A stretch of DNA of 64,000 nucleotides from Pseudomonadota bacterium (GTDB lineage Bacteria; Pseudomonadota; Alphaproteobacteria; Rhizobiales; Xanthobacteraceae): positions 17,796-81,795 of the forward strand of contig JAFAFP010000158.1 of assembly GCA_023423415.1 (NCBI GenBank), written 5' to 3'. The notes beneath the pieces are model-generated. The model was given only the letters and a program-made list of their open reading frames with translations. It was not told the DNA's origin and did not search any database. Shown here piece by piece: positions 1 to 8,741 of the stretch (positions are counted from its first letter, which is position 1; the number at the start of each line of letters is the position of its first letter). Made by a program: the position numbers and the translations under genes.

Positions 1-423
1 GACCGCACAGCCCTGGCCGAAATCGCGGATCAGTGCCTTGGTGTATTCGCGCGCCACCGTGGCTTCGGTCCCCAGCACTGACACCAGACGTGTTTGCGAA
101 GCGGCACAGGCCGGCTTGATGGCAGGGACGGTGCCGACGAATGGCACGTCGAATCGCTCGCGTAATGCGACAAGCACGAGCGTCGATGCGGTGTTGCAGG
201 CGATGACGATCAGATCGGGGCGATGCGCTTCGATCAGCGCCGCCATCACCGCAACAACGCGTGCGGTCAGTTCTGCTTCCGACAAACGCCCGTAGGGAAA
301 GGCTTCGTCATCGGCCGCATAGATGAAGCGCGCGTCCGGCCGCAGCTTGACGATTTCACGGAAGACGGTGAGGCCGCCGAGACCGGAATCAAACACAAGA
401 ATGGTGGGAGAGGCTGCGGACAT
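1..423 (-). CDS. murI: Glutamate racemase, N-terminal part (runs off the left edge)
   Basis: Reading the minus strand from the ATG at 423 gives an open frame of 141 codons with no stop before the window edge, so the 3' half is missing. The N-terminus carries FDSGLGGLTVF (about residues 11-21), the glutamate racemase signature with the first catalytic region, and further on IACNTAS (about 74-80), which holds the first catalytic cysteine. The enzyme makes D-glutamate for peptidoglycan in the cytoplasm. It begins 21 nt after the stop of the aspartate dehydrogenase gene on the same strand, so the two are probably co-transcribed. A broader Asp/Glu racemase function cannot be excluded without the second cysteine region. 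Confidence 0.85.
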   Translation of the reverse strand, partial: MSAASPTILVFDSGLGGLTVFREIVKLRPDARFIYAADDEAFPYGRLSEAELTARVVAVMAALIEAHRPDLIVIACNTASTLVLVALRERFDVPFVGTVPAIKPACAASQTRLVSVLGTEATVAREYTKALIRDFGQGCAV

Positions 424-444
424 TTCTTGCTGTGAGCGATGTGA

Positions 445-1260
445 CTATGTCCCAACTCGCATTGGCGCACCGAGCTTGCGCAAGGTCGCCAGTACCGAGA
501 GGGCGACGATCCGCCCGGTTTTCGGATTCTCGGACGGCACGTTCTCGATCGACAAGGTGAAGCGCGCGGAATCGGCCTCGACCTCGATCGTGTGACAATT
601 GCGGGTGACGGCCGGATCGGCCCAGATATCGATTTGCGTGCGGTCGGGGCCGATGCCGGCGAGCGACAAGGCGGCGGCGACATTGACGTTGGCGGGGAAG
701 CCTGCGGCTGCATCGCGGGCGCTGCCGGAGAACACGCGCTTGGCTTCGGTCAGGCCTTCGACCGAGATGCCGTTCTTCTCAAGATAGGGGGCGCCCTTCA
801 GTCCGACCGGCGGCTTGCGGGTGGTCATGCGCACCGACTTGACGTCGCCTTCGGCTGCGGCGGCCACAGCGTCGAGGCCGAGCAGGGCGCCGGTCGGCAC
901 GATGATGGTTCCGCCCTTGGCCTTGGCGAGTTCGGTCAGGTCAGGGCGTGGCAGCAGGGCGCCGCAGCTCAGCACGATCACCGATTTACCCGCCTCCAGC
1001 ATCGGCCGGCAGATCTGGTCAAGCAGGGCTGACGGAGCGCATTCCACGGCGACGTCGGCGTGGACCGGAAAATCCTTCAGATCGACGATCGGCGCCTTGA
1101 TCCCCTCGCTGTCCAGCCAGGCTTGCGCTTTCGCCGTGTCACCGGCTGCGACACAGGCGAGTGAAAGGCCCGGAATCCCGTCGGTCAGCTTGCGCGCCAG
1201 CGTTCGCCCAATAGCCCCGAGCCCGGCAATTGCGATCCGAATATCCGCCATTCCAGCCAA
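445..1260 (-). CDS. nadX: L-aspartate dehydrogenase family protein
   Basis: A 271-residue protein with an N-terminal Rossmann fold: GLGAIG lies at 13-18. The C-terminal part has the family pattern DP..TRN-C-H (His about 223), the expected catalytic histidine of aspartate dehydrogenases. The family converts L-aspartate to iminoaspartate with NAD(P)+, or the reverse amination, and can feed NAD synthesis or aspartate breakdown. Translation could also start at the second Met, at 1251. The gene precedes murI by 21 nt and is divergent from a Bug-type solute receptor. Whether it serves NAD synthesis or catabolism cannot be told from the sequence, as no nadA or nadC is in the window. Confidence 0.8.
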   Translation of the reverse strand: MAGMADIRIAIAGLGAIGRTLARKLTDGIPGLSLACVAAGDTAKAQAWLDSEGIKAPIVDLKDFPVHADVAVECAPSALLDQICRPMLEAGKSVIVLSCGALLPRPDLTELAKAKGGTIIVPTGALLGLDAVAAAAEGDVKSVRMTTRKPPVGLKGAPYLEKNGISVEGLTEAKRVFSGSARDAAAGFPANVNVAAALSLAGIGPDRTQIDIWADPAVTRNCHTIEVEADSARFTLSIENVPSENPKTGRIVALSVLATLRKLGAPMRVGT

Positions 1261-1369
1261 TCTCCTGTGCAGGGCGGTGGTTTACGTGTGCGACGGTTGG
1301 TTCACAAGGTCCGGCTTGACCGGGCCAATCACGCAGGCAAAGTGAAACGGGGAATAAGGGAGACGCCCA

Positions 1370-2347
1370 ATGTATAAAACAAAATTATTGGCCGTACTGG
1401 CCGGACTCTTGACGCTGACCGGCGCCGCCACGGCACAGGACTACCCGAACCGACCCCTGACCATGATTATCCCGTTCGCCGCGGGCGGCCCCACCGACGT
1501 GCTGGGTCGCGTATTGGGAGCGAGGATGAGCGAAATCCTCGGTCAGCAGGTTGTGATCGAAAACGTGGGAGGAGCCGGCGGTCAGACCGGTTCCAAGCGT
1601 GTGGCGGACAGCAAGCCCGACGGTTACACCTTCCTGCTCGGCACAGTCGGCACGCATGCGCAGGGACAAACCCTCTACAAGAAGCCGCAATATAATTCGC
1701 TGGCCGATTTCACGCCGGTGATCCTGGTTGCCGACGTGCCGATCGCGCTGATCGCGCGCAAGGATTTCCCGGCCAACAACCTGAAGGATTTCATCGCCTA
1801 TTCGAAGGCGAATGCCAGCAAGATGACCTATGGCTCGGCTGGTGCAGGCTCGGCGACGCATCTTGGCTGTGTCGTCGCCAACATGGTGATGGACACCAAC
1901 ATCGTGCATGTGCCCTACAAGGGCACTGGGCCGGCGATGCAGGATCTGCAGGGCGGACGCATCGACTTCCTGTGCGAGATCGTCTCGACCGCTAAACCGC
2001 AGATCGATGGCGGCACGGTCAAGGCGATTGCGATCATGACCAAGGATCGCTCGCCGGCCTTGCCGAATGTTCCGACCGCCGAAGAGCAGGGCACGAAAGG
2101 CATGGAAGCCTATACCTGGAACGCCCTGTATCTGCCGAAGGGCACGCCGCCGGCGGTCGTCAAAAAGCTGGCCGATGCCGCCAATCAGGCAATGAATACG
2201 CCGGCTGTGAAGGAACGGCTGGCGGGCTTGGGTGCAGTCGTCGTTTCGCCGGATCGCCGGTCGCCCGAATATCTGGCCAAATTCACCAAGGATGAAATCG
2301 AGAAATGGGCCGCACCAATCAAACAGAGTGGCGCGCAACTCGATTAG
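1370..2347 (+). CDS. Bug/TctC-family tripartite tricarboxylate transporter substrate-binding protein
   Basis: A 325-residue exported protein. Residues 1-22 form a signal peptide ending ATAQ. The mature start, DYPNRPLTMIIPFAAGGPTD, is the typical Bug N-terminus, and the GGAGG..G stretch around 66-70 belongs to the ligand-binding first lobe. Bug receptors bind small carboxylates or related compounds in the periplasm for a TctAB permease; none is encoded nearby, as is common in lineages with many orphan Bug proteins. A GGGAG ribosome-binding site sits 8 nt before the ATG. It is divergent from the aspartate dehydrogenase/murI pair, so an amino-dicarboxylate ligand is possible but unproven. Confidence 0.9.
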   Translation: MYKTKLLAVLAGLLTLTGAATAQDYPNRPLTMIIPFAAGGPTDVLGRVLGARMSEILGQQVVIENVGGAGGQTGSKRVADSKPDGYTFLLGTVGTHAQGQTLYKKPQYNSLADFTPVILVADVPIALIARKDFPANNLKDFIAYSKANASKMTYGSAGAGSATHLGCVVANMVMDTNIVHVPYKGTGPAMQDLQGGRIDFLCEIVSTAKPQIDGGTVKAIAIMTKDRSPALPNVPTAEEQGTKGMEAYTWNALYLPKGTPPAVVKKLADAANQAMNTPAVKERLAGLGAVVVSPDRRSPEYLAKFTKDEIEKWAAPIKQSGAQLD

Positions 2348-2364
2348 TTTAGACTGCTGAGATT

Positions 2365-2396
2365 CGGCGGCGGACTTCGGTCCGTCGCCGTTGTGT
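2365..2396 (+). terminator. Hairpin terminator after the Bug receptor gene
   Basis: An 11-bp stem (2365-2375 with 2380-2390, one G-T wobble) closed by a TTCG tetraloop lies 17 nt after the stop codon and is followed by a short T-rich run. It fits a factor-independent terminator with a weak U tract. Confidence 0.6.
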
Positions 2397-2449
2397 TGCG
2401 ATACGGGTTTCGCGGGGCCAGGAAGGCCTTCGTGAAGGAGTGGGGGACT

Positions 2450-2818
2450 ATGAGCTTAGGTCGCGTGTTGATCGTCGAGGACGAGGTGTTGATCCGCATG
2501 CTGGCGGTCGACATGCTGCTCGATCTTGGCCACGAGGCGGATGAAGCGGGCACGGCCGGCGAGGCGCTGGAAATGCTCCGCGCGCCCGGTGCTGCGTATG
2601 GATTGGTGTTGCTCGATCTCGGCTTGCCGGACAAGCGCGGCGACGATCTGGTGCGGGAGATCCGGCAATCGCATGCTGATCTGCCGCTGCTGGTCGCCAG
2701 CGGCGAAGACCAAAGCGAAGTGAAAGCCAGGCTGCAAGAATTTGCGCCGATCGGATTTCTCGGCAAGCCGTTCGATATGGACGGAATGAAAGCGACGATC
2801 GATCGTCTGACGCGGTGA
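2450..2818 (+). CDS. Single-domain response regulator (CheY-like receiver)
   Basis: The reading frame opens at 2393, but the ATG at 2450 has a GGAG ribosome-binding site and starts directly at the receiver fold, giving 122 residues. The acidic pair E10-D11, the phospho-acceptor D56 (in LLDLGLP) and K106 (GKPF) are all in place. There is no output domain. Stand-alone receivers act by protein-protein contact, often in phosphorelays or as sinks for hybrid kinases. No cognate kinase is adjacent; the nearest hybrid kinase in the window is about 19 kb away, at 21794. Confidence 0.85.
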   Translation: MSLGRVLIVEDEVLIRMLAVDMLLDLGHEADEAGTAGEALEMLRAPGAAYGLVLLDLGLPDKRGDDLVREIRQSHADLPLLVASGEDQSEVKARLQEFAPIGFLGKPFDMDGMKATIDRLTR

Positions 2819-2821
2819 CGC

Positions 2822-2944
2822 TCAGGTCACTCCGGTCAGGGTGACCAGCACGACGACGGTTGCTGCGAACAGCGACGCAACGACCGCCAGTGTCAGATGG
2901 CGATCGTCCTGCTGGTCAATGAGCGGCCGTGAGAACGGCACCAT
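2822..2944 (-). CDS. Small single-pass membrane protein, hypothetical
   Basis: A 40-residue frame starting MVPFSRPLIDQQDDRH and continuing into one hydrophobic helix (about residues 18-38, rich in A, V, L and T). A GAGG stretch lies about 9 nt upstream of the ATG. Short tail-anchored proteins like this are common in the group but no family was recognised. It fills the gap between the response regulator and the next minus-strand gene, converging on the regulator stop. The call rests on the SD-like spacing and the clean hydrophobic profile. Confidence 0.45.
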   Translation of the reverse strand: MVPFSRPLIDQQDDRHLTLAVVASLFAATVVVLVTLTGVT

Positions 2945-3061
2945 GGCGAGACCTCGTTGCGATCAAGTCAGGCCATGAATCGCGATTCTGCCCTGTGAGG
3001 GCGAGTCATTTATCTTCTGCCACACCCTTGACTCGCAAACCACGACTCGGGCGCGGGTCGA

Positions 3062-4267
3062 TCAGCGGATATTTTCCGCCACCGCAAAGCCCAACTCCTT
3101 CAAGCCTTGCTTGGCGCGCGCTGTCGCCTGACCGGAAATCCGCAGTTCGGCGCGGCCAAAGCCCCGCCGACGGATTTCGCCTGCAGCATTGCTCATCGCC
3201 TTGCGCGTGCTTTCGGTCCAGGACATGGCATCGACCGGCCAGATGCCGATCACGCCGTTGCGCGTCTGGTTGAACGGGAATTCGCCGAGCGAGACGTAAC
3301 TCGTGACGGCGCCAGTCTTCAGGTGGAAATCGGCGACCATCTCGGTATAGCGACGATTGAACACTGCAGCGTCGCGGCGGTTGACGACGGTGGCGCGGCG
3401 CAGGAAGTCGTCGCGGCCGGCCGCCGGGACGATGTCGAGCGAGGCCACCATCGAAGTCATGTCGAGAGGCGTGTAATTGCGGTTGGCGAGGAGCGCATCG
3501 GCGCTCGCGCGATCGAGACCCATGGCCATCATCTTCTGACGGTTGAGGTCCATCAGTTGCGCAGCGGATTGGTCGCGCATGGCATCGGCAACGCCGCTCG
3601 CTGTCGCCGTGTTGGAAATCACAAGGCCAACGGCACCGGGAATCGCCATCATGGCGCCGGAGACGACCAGACCGCCCGCCGCAGCGGCTTGGGAAATCTT
3701 TTGCAGGCGCAATTGCAGCGGTTCGTAATCAGTGTACGGATCGACTCCGAGCCGCGCAGCGAGTTCACGGCGCTTCTGGTCCGCGCCGAAGCCGCCAAAT
3801 GCCTGATCCTGCGACTTTCCGGCATTGTTCATGCCGGAGCCGATCTGGCTCATCTGATTGCCGATGCCGGCCAGCGTGTTGCCGATCGCCTGGACCGGAT
3901 TGACGAGGAGCTCGCCAGCGAACTTCACTGGCGCAAGCCCAGCCTGACCGAGTGCATTGTTGAACGCTTCGGACTCGCTCAGCTTGTCCAGCTCGGCAAC
4001 AGCGGCGAGTTCACGGCTGCGCATCTGCATCATCGCGTCGCTGACAACCCGGAAGTCGCCGTAAGGTGAGCGCACCGAATAGACGCGGAGAAAGCCATCG
4101 CTGCGGACCGGATTGGCGATGGTGTAGTTCGGTCCGGCGGCACGGATGCCCGATATTCTGTTTGGATCGAATGACGCCGGGCGTTCAGTCTCGGCAGCAA
4201 AAGCACAAGAAGAGATGACCAGCCCTGCCGTCATGGCGAGGCTGGAAGTCGCGGTCAGAAGACGCAT
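3062..4267 (-). CDS. Conserved secreted protein of unknown function
   Basis: A 401-residue protein with a signal peptide (residues 1-24, ending AFAAE). The mature part begins with a compact segment containing GPNYTIANPVRSDGF, and a central region (about 120-160) rich in Gly, Asn and Gln. Two hydrophobic, small-residue stretches near 195-225 could be amphipathic or membrane-inserting. The C-terminal 100 residues are well structured, and GQATARAKQGLKELGF near the end resembles an OmpA-like or SPOR-like element, which is a guess. It is monocistronic and convergent with the small gene before it. No enzymatic motif was found. Confidence 0.7.
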   Translation of the reverse strand: MRLLTATSSLAMTAGLVISSCAFAAETERPASFDPNRISGIRAAGPNYTIANPVRSDGFLRVYSVRSPYGDFRVVSDAMMQMRSRELAAVAELDKLSESEAFNNALGQAGLAPVKFAGELLVNPVQAIGNTLAGIGNQMSQIGSGMNNAGKSQDQAFGGFGADQKRRELAARLGVDPYTDYEPLQLRLQKISQAAAAGGLVVSGAMMAIPGAVGLVISNTATASGVADAMRDQSAAQLMDLNRQKMMAMGLDRASADALLANRNYTPLDMTSMVASLDIVPAAGRDDFLRRATVVNRRDAAVFNRRYTEMVADFHLKTGAVTSYVSLGEFPFNQTRNGVIGIWPVDAMSWTESTRKAMSNAAGEIRRRGFGRAELRISGQATARAKQGLKELGFAVAENIR

Positions 4268-4520
4268 CGAACCCCCCAGCGATCTAAGCGGCGGGCATTT
4301 GACAGGGATTGGGTTACCGCCGCAAGCGGCTACTCACAGTCATCCGCTCACGATGTCGGGACAGTTTTCTGCTGTTCGATCAGACTTTTGTCAGTTGCTT
4401 TTGGACCGGCAGCGGGCGGCCAATCGCTATGCTTGGAACTGCCGCCTCGGCGCGGCGTTAAAGGGGCACGTCCATTCAACCTGCCTTCCCAACAATTGCA
4501 CGCTACCGAAGGAGGCGACC

Positions 4521-5039
4521 ATGCGGGTCGTGCTTGCAGTCGCGGGTATTTCGATGCTGCTTCATCCGGCGTTCGCTCAACAGTCGCTTGATACGCAAAC
4601 CGTCGTTGTTGGTCCTTGGACGATCGCAACGACGTACAAGGCCGACAAGTTCGAGAATTGCACGATGGCGCGAACGACGACAGGATTTGGCATTGCCTTC
4701 GTACGCAATCCGGATGGTCTGTTGCTGGCGGTCGATTCAGCGAAGTGGAAGCTGGAACGCGGCAAGGCTTATTCGATCAAACTGTCGGCAGGGCCGCAGA
4801 CGGTCGATGCCAAGGCGCTGGCCGAATCCAAGTCAGTGACCATTGCCCTTGCGGACCGTTCGTTCAATGAACGGCTGAGAAGTGCAAACACGCTCGAAGT
4901 GCGAGGCGAAGGTGCGACGCTTCGCCTGCCGCTGGACGGGAGCGCGGCGGGACTTGAACGCCTCGATCAGTGTTTCGACAAGAACTCCAAGGAAAGCCCG
5001 GAGGTCAATCCGTTCGTGACTCCCGGCAGGAAGCCCTGA
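4521..5039 (+). CDS. Periplasmic protein of unknown function
   Basis: The frame is open from 4146, but the ATG at 4521 follows a strong GGAGG site with 7-nt spacing and begins a signal peptide (MRVVLAVAGISMLLHPAFAQ), giving 172 residues. The mature protein has a WTIATTYKADKFENC segment, then a predicted beta-rich domain with two widely spaced cysteines (about 52 and 152) that could form a disulfide. The overall layout resembles invasion-associated locus B-like periplasmic proteins, but similarity is not strong enough to name it. It lies alone, convergent with the CoA-transferase gene. Confidence 0.7.
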   Translation: MRVVLAVAGISMLLHPAFAQQSLDTQTVVVGPWTIATTYKADKFENCTMARTTTGFGIAFVRNPDGLLLAVDSAKWKLERGKAYSIKLSAGPQTVDAKALAESKSVTIALADRSFNERLRSANTLEVRGEGATLRLPLDGSAAGLERLDQCFDKNSKESPEVNPFVTPGRKP

Positions 5040-5052
5040 ACGTGAGGCACGA

Positions 5053-6264
5053 CTAGCTGCCGACCTTGTTGTAGCCGGAGCTGATATCCGCGATCTCGTC
5101 GTCGGACAAGCCGGCCTCCCGCAGCAATTCTTCGGTGTGTTCACCAAGCGGCGGCGCAAGATGACGGACCGATGGCGAAGAGCCTGACCATGAGCCAGGC
5201 ACCTGCGTCACACGCAGCCGCCCTTCGGTCGGATGCTCTACCGTTCGAAAGAACCCGGATTCGTTGAGATGCGGATCGTCGAGCAGGCTTTCGATGCTGT
5301 TCAACGGCATCACCGGAATGTCGGCGGCATCGAGCAATGCGACCCAGTCGGCGGTGGTGCGGGTTTTCATCGTATCAGAGACGAATTGATAGACCTCGTC
5401 GATATGCTTGGCGCGATTGCCATGCGTCGAGAAACGAGGATCCTGCAGCAGGTCTTCGCGATCGATGGCCCGGAAAAAGTTTTTCCAGTGCTGGTCGGTG
5501 TAGACGAGCGCGCAGACATATCCGTCCTTCGTTGCGTAGGGACGGCGATGTTTCGAGACGAGACGCGGATAATATTGCGGCCCTTCGGGCGGATCGAAGG
5601 TCAGTCCGGCGAGGTGGTCGCCGAGCAAATATTCGGCGAAAACTTCGAACATCGGGATTTCGATTGCCTGGCCTTCGCCGGTCCGTTCGCGATGAAAGAG
5701 CGCGGCGGAAATCGCGTTCGCGAGATAGAGGCCAACGGTGCGGTCGGCGATGGCGATCGGCATGTAACGCGGTTCGCCGCCCCAGGCGTCGCGCGGGATC
5801 GCCGCGATGCCGGTCAGCCCCTGAATGAGATCGTCGTAGGCGGGCTTGCCCGCGTAGCGGCCACCAGCGCCGTAGCCCGTGGCGCTGGCATAAACGATGC
5901 GCGGATTGACGGTGCGGATATCGTCATAGCCAAGGCCGAGCCGCGCCATCGCCGCCGGCCGCACATTGCTGACGAATACGTCGGCGGTCGCAGCCAGCTT
6001 GCGCAGGGCGTCGCGCGCCTTCGGCTGTTTCAGGTCGAGCGCGATGCTGCGCTTGTTTCGATTGAGGTTGAGATAGATGTGGCCCATGCCCGGATTTCGC
6101 ATGGGACCGACATGGCGCATGATGTCGCCGGAGGGCGCCTCCACCTTGATCACGTCGGCGCCGAAGTCGGCGAGAATCTGCGTCGCGTATGGGCCGAGGA
6201 TCACGCTGGTCAGGTCGATGATGCGGATGCCGGCGAGGGGGCCGGTTGGCTTGCTGTCAGTCAT
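5053..6264 (-). CDS. CaiB/BaiF family (class III) CoA-transferase
   Basis: A 403-residue protein of normal family length. The N-terminus, PLAGIRIIDLTSVILGPYATQILADFGADVIKVE, is diagnostic, and the catalytic aspartate is in the PAYDDLIQGLTG segment (about residue 165). Family III enzymes move CoA between acyl-CoA and free carboxylates through an aspartyl-CoA anhydride. They often act on mesaconyl-, citramalyl-, succinyl- or aromatic-CoA substrates; the actual substrate is not readable here because no pathway gene lies beside it. No clear Shine-Dalgarno precedes the ATG at 6264. Confidence 0.9.
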   Translation of the reverse strand: MTDSKPTGPLAGIRIIDLTSVILGPYATQILADFGADVIKVEAPSGDIMRHVGPMRNPGMGHIYLNLNRNKRSIALDLKQPKARDALRKLAATADVFVSNVRPAAMARLGLGYDDIRTVNPRIVYASATGYGAGGRYAGKPAYDDLIQGLTGIAAIPRDAWGGEPRYMPIAIADRTVGLYLANAISAALFHRERTGEGQAIEIPMFEVFAEYLLGDHLAGLTFDPPEGPQYYPRLVSKHRRPYATKDGYVCALVYTDQHWKNFFRAIDREDLLQDPRFSTHGNRAKHIDEVYQFVSDTMKTRTTADWVALLDAADIPVMPLNSIESLLDDPHLNESGFFRTVEHPTEGRLRVTQVPGSWSGSSPSVRHLAPPLGEHTEELLREAGLSDDEIADISSGYNKVGS

Positions 6265-6333
6265 GCCGCAGCATTAGCGTGACAGGCATTGTTGCCGCAA
6301 ACCGAATCGAAACGCTATTGCCGCTTCGCCGGT

Positions 6334-8145
6334 TTATCCGACGGCCGTCTCGCGGGCCGGCGCGCCATGCGTCTGCGGGATTTTGTCGGCATACGCCTTC
6401 ACGAAATCCGACATCGGCGCATTGTGCCCGGCGGGCGGGTCCATCGCGTGATCGGTATAGGACTGAATGTCGGGATCGGCATAGACCTTCTTCATGATTG
6501 CGCGATATTTCCGCACAAGCTTGACCCACCGCACCACTGTCCGGGTGAAATCGTAGGCGCGCCATGGATAGAAGATCAGTGGATTGACGATCGGCATGCC
6601 GTAGCGCCGCTGCGTCCTCATCTTGCGACGCACGAAACCGAACTGCAGGGGATGCACGCCTTCGATCCGTGATGAGCCGGAAAACAGCGTGATGCCGTCG
6701 ATCACCTTGGTCTTGTTCAATCCGGTCGCGGCAGCCCGGCGCATGATGGTTTCAACATGCTCGTCGCTGTAATAGCGCGTCCAGGCGTCGCGATAGACCT
6801 GTTCCCACGTTTCTTTCGACATGATCGGGTGCGCGGTGCAGGCATGTTCAAGATCGTATTTGTTCAGATCGGGATCGACCGGAATCCCTTTCATATGCAG
6901 GACCTTGTGGTCCTCGGAGCCTGGAAGCGGTGTCAGGTAAAAGAACTCGAGGATATCGACCGGCAATTCCTTTTTGATGATTTCGATGTCGCGCGCGATC
7001 GATTCCGGTGTGTCGGTCGGGAAACCGAGAATATAGCCGGCGAACGTCATGACCTTGGCTTTGCGCCAGGCATGAAACATTTCCTGATATTCCCAGATCT
7101 TGTTCTGGCGCTTCTTGGCGCCGGCGAGCGATTGCGGATTGATATTCTCAAGCCCGATGAACACCGCGGTGCAGCCGGCCCGTGCGGCCTTTTCGATGAA
7201 GCCCGGGATCTTGTGACAGAGCGTGTCGACCTGCAGCAGCAGGCGGATCTTGAAGCCTTCCTTTTCGCGCAGTTCGATCAAGCGGTCGAGGATCGGCTCC
7301 CAGTTCTTGTTGCGTGCATAATTGTCGTCGGTGATGAAGAAACGCGTGATGTTCTGCTTCGCATTGGCACGCACGATGCCTTCGATGTCGTCGGCGGTGC
7401 GGTAACGCGACTTGCGGCCCTGCACGTTGATGATGGTGCAGAAGCTGCATTGAAACGGACAGCCGCGGCCGGCGTCGAAACTCGCATAGTGGCCGGCGAC
7501 ACGGGTGACAACCTTGCGCGGCAGCACCGGAAAGGTCGCCGCCGTCATGTCCGGCGAGTCTTTCAGATGATTGTAGATCGGCTTCGCCTGCCCGGACGCC
7601 ATGTCGCGCAGGAAATCCGCCATCCGGCCTTCGCTTTCGCCGGCATAGAGGACCGCGCCGAGATCGAGCGCTTCCTGCAATTCCGGCGTCAGCGTGGGCA
7701 GCATCGAAATGACGCCGCTGACATGGAAGCCGCCAATCGCGACAGGAATATTCTGCTTGCGGAAGATGCGGGCCAGATCGAGCGCACGCGGGTATTGATT
7801 GGACTGCACACCGACGAGCGCCACGAATCCGGCGCCGGCCTTTTGAATGCGTCGCGTGATACCCTTGATGTCGATGACGGTATTACATTCGTCGTAAGCT
7901 TCGATGTCGATGGCAACATCGGGACCCAGCACCTCGGCGTCGGCGCATTCGCGGAGCAAGCCATAGACGCTGGCAAGGCTATTGGAGGGGATGGTCGATC
8001 GCCACCATTGGATGACATATCCATCGGCGTCGTAATGCGATGGCTTGATCAGGACGATCGGGAAGGGGCGCAGCGCGATACGTTCGGGCTCACCCGCAAT
8101 CAAGGCAGTTTCAGTTCCCCTGGAAACGCCTGCCGCCCCGGCCAT
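6334..8145 (-). CDS. B12-binding-domain radical SAM protein
   Basis: A 603-residue cytoplasmic protein. The N-terminal 200 residues form a cobalamin-binding-like domain (KPSHYDADGY, then GFHVSG around 150-160). The radical SAM core follows, with the cluster motif GRGCPFQCSFC (CxxxCxxC, about 228-238) and later ITDDNYARN and FIGLENINPQS segments typical of the B12-dependent Fe-S oxidoreductases. The C-terminal 150 residues are variable. Such enzymes carry out methylations or ring rearrangements; the substrate is unknown. It stands alone upstream of a CoA-transferase. The first Met is uncertain, since a start near 8080 would also fit. Confidence 0.85.
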   Translation of the reverse strand: MAGAAGVSRGTETALIAGEPERIALRPFPIVLIKPSHYDADGYVIQWWRSTIPSNSLASVYGLLRECADAEVLGPDVAIDIEAYDECNTVIDIKGITRRIQKAGAGFVALVGVQSNQYPRALDLARIFRKQNIPVAIGGFHVSGVISMLPTLTPELQEALDLGAVLYAGESEGRMADFLRDMASGQAKPIYNHLKDSPDMTAATFPVLPRKVVTRVAGHYASFDAGRGCPFQCSFCTIINVQGRKSRYRTADDIEGIVRANAKQNITRFFITDDNYARNKNWEPILDRLIELREKEGFKIRLLLQVDTLCHKIPGFIEKAARAGCTAVFIGLENINPQSLAGAKKRQNKIWEYQEMFHAWRKAKVMTFAGYILGFPTDTPESIARDIEIIKKELPVDILEFFYLTPLPGSEDHKVLHMKGIPVDPDLNKYDLEHACTAHPIMSKETWEQVYRDAWTRYYSDEHVETIMRRAAATGLNKTKVIDGITLFSGSSRIEGVHPLQFGFVRRKMRTQRRYGMPIVNPLIFYPWRAYDFTRTVVRWVKLVRKYRAIMKKVYADPDIQSYTDHAMDPPAGHNAPMSDFVKAYADKIPQTHGAPARETAVG

Positions 8146-8223
8146 AGCACCAGTGGATACATATTTTCACGCCGGCGCAAGAGTGAAATGGCCGGTTGTC
8201 TGCTGCTTATTGAGGTGTCCCGG

Positions 8224-8625
8224 TCAGAAACCTGGATGGAAAATGTCGTCGAAATTGGTGCCGCTCTCGTCGGCCATTTCGTTCTCCATTTCGGATACGA
8301 CGGTGGTGGTGCTTCGGCCGACATTGTCGGGCTGCAACAGCGACGGCATGTTGCGATAAGCTTTCATTGCCGCCTCATCGCCGATATAGGCGCATTTGCA
8401 ATAGGTCGGATCGGCATAGACGTAATAGCGGGTGCCGTTCTTGCGGTGCGGGACCATTGTGTGCGCCGGGATGCTTTTCAGTCGCTGCATCTTCTGCGGC
8501 GTATTGGCTTCCTTCATCTTGAAGCCGGCATCCTCAAGACGCATCCCGATGCCGAGCTGAGGCGACGCAGGCTGGGCGAGAAGCGGAGACGTCAACAGGC
8601 TGAACAGAACGACAAGGCTTCTCAC
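8224..8625 (-). CDS. Small secreted protein, hypothetical (GTG start)
   Basis: The frame is open to an ATG at 8685, but a GTG at 8625 has a GGAGA site 7 nt upstream and begins a clean signal peptide (about 18 residues, ending LLAQPA), giving 133 residues. The mature protein is rich in charged residues, with YYVYADPTYCKCAYIGDE in the middle: two cysteines two residues apart that may bind a metal or form a disulfide. The C-terminus is acidic. No named family was recognised. It lies between the radical SAM gene and the glnII terminator on the same strand. Confidence 0.65.
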   Translation of the reverse strand: MRSLVVLFSLLTSPLLAQPASPQLGIGMRLEDAGFKMKEANTPQKMQRLKSIPAHTMVPHRKNGTRYYVYADPTYCKCAYIGDEAAMKAYRNMPSLLQPDNVGRSTTTVVSEMENEMADESGTNFDDIFHPGF

Positions 8626-8693
8626 GAGTGATCTCCGACGACTGATCCGTGGCAAAGACCTAGCGGACTCGTCCCGGCTCGCCAAGCGCCGTT

Positions 8694-8724
8694 AAAAAAA
8701 GCACGAGGCTTTTGGGCCTCGTGC
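8694..8724 (-). terminator. Rho-independent terminator of glnII
   Basis: On the minus strand a perfect 9-bp GC-rich stem (8716-8724 with 8701-8709) and 6-nt loop is followed by seven T residues (8694-8700). It begins 17 nt after the glnII stop, a textbook intrinsic terminator. Confidence 0.93.
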
Positions 8725-8741
8725 TGGTCGATTGATCTGGC

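Noticed and set aside
1385..2338. 317-codon minus-strand frame opposite the Bug receptor gene
   Set aside because: Antisense shadow of the receptor gene. It is rich in Arg and His and matches no known protein.
3107..4069. 320-codon plus-strand frame opposite the secreted protein gene
   Set aside because: Same antisense-shadow pattern; the minus-strand gene has a signal peptide and sensible composition.
6757..8631. 624-codon plus-strand frame opposite the radical SAM gene
   Set aside because: It mirrors the radical SAM protein in an antisense frame, a known artefact of high-G+C DNA; no recognisable motif or ribosome-binding site.
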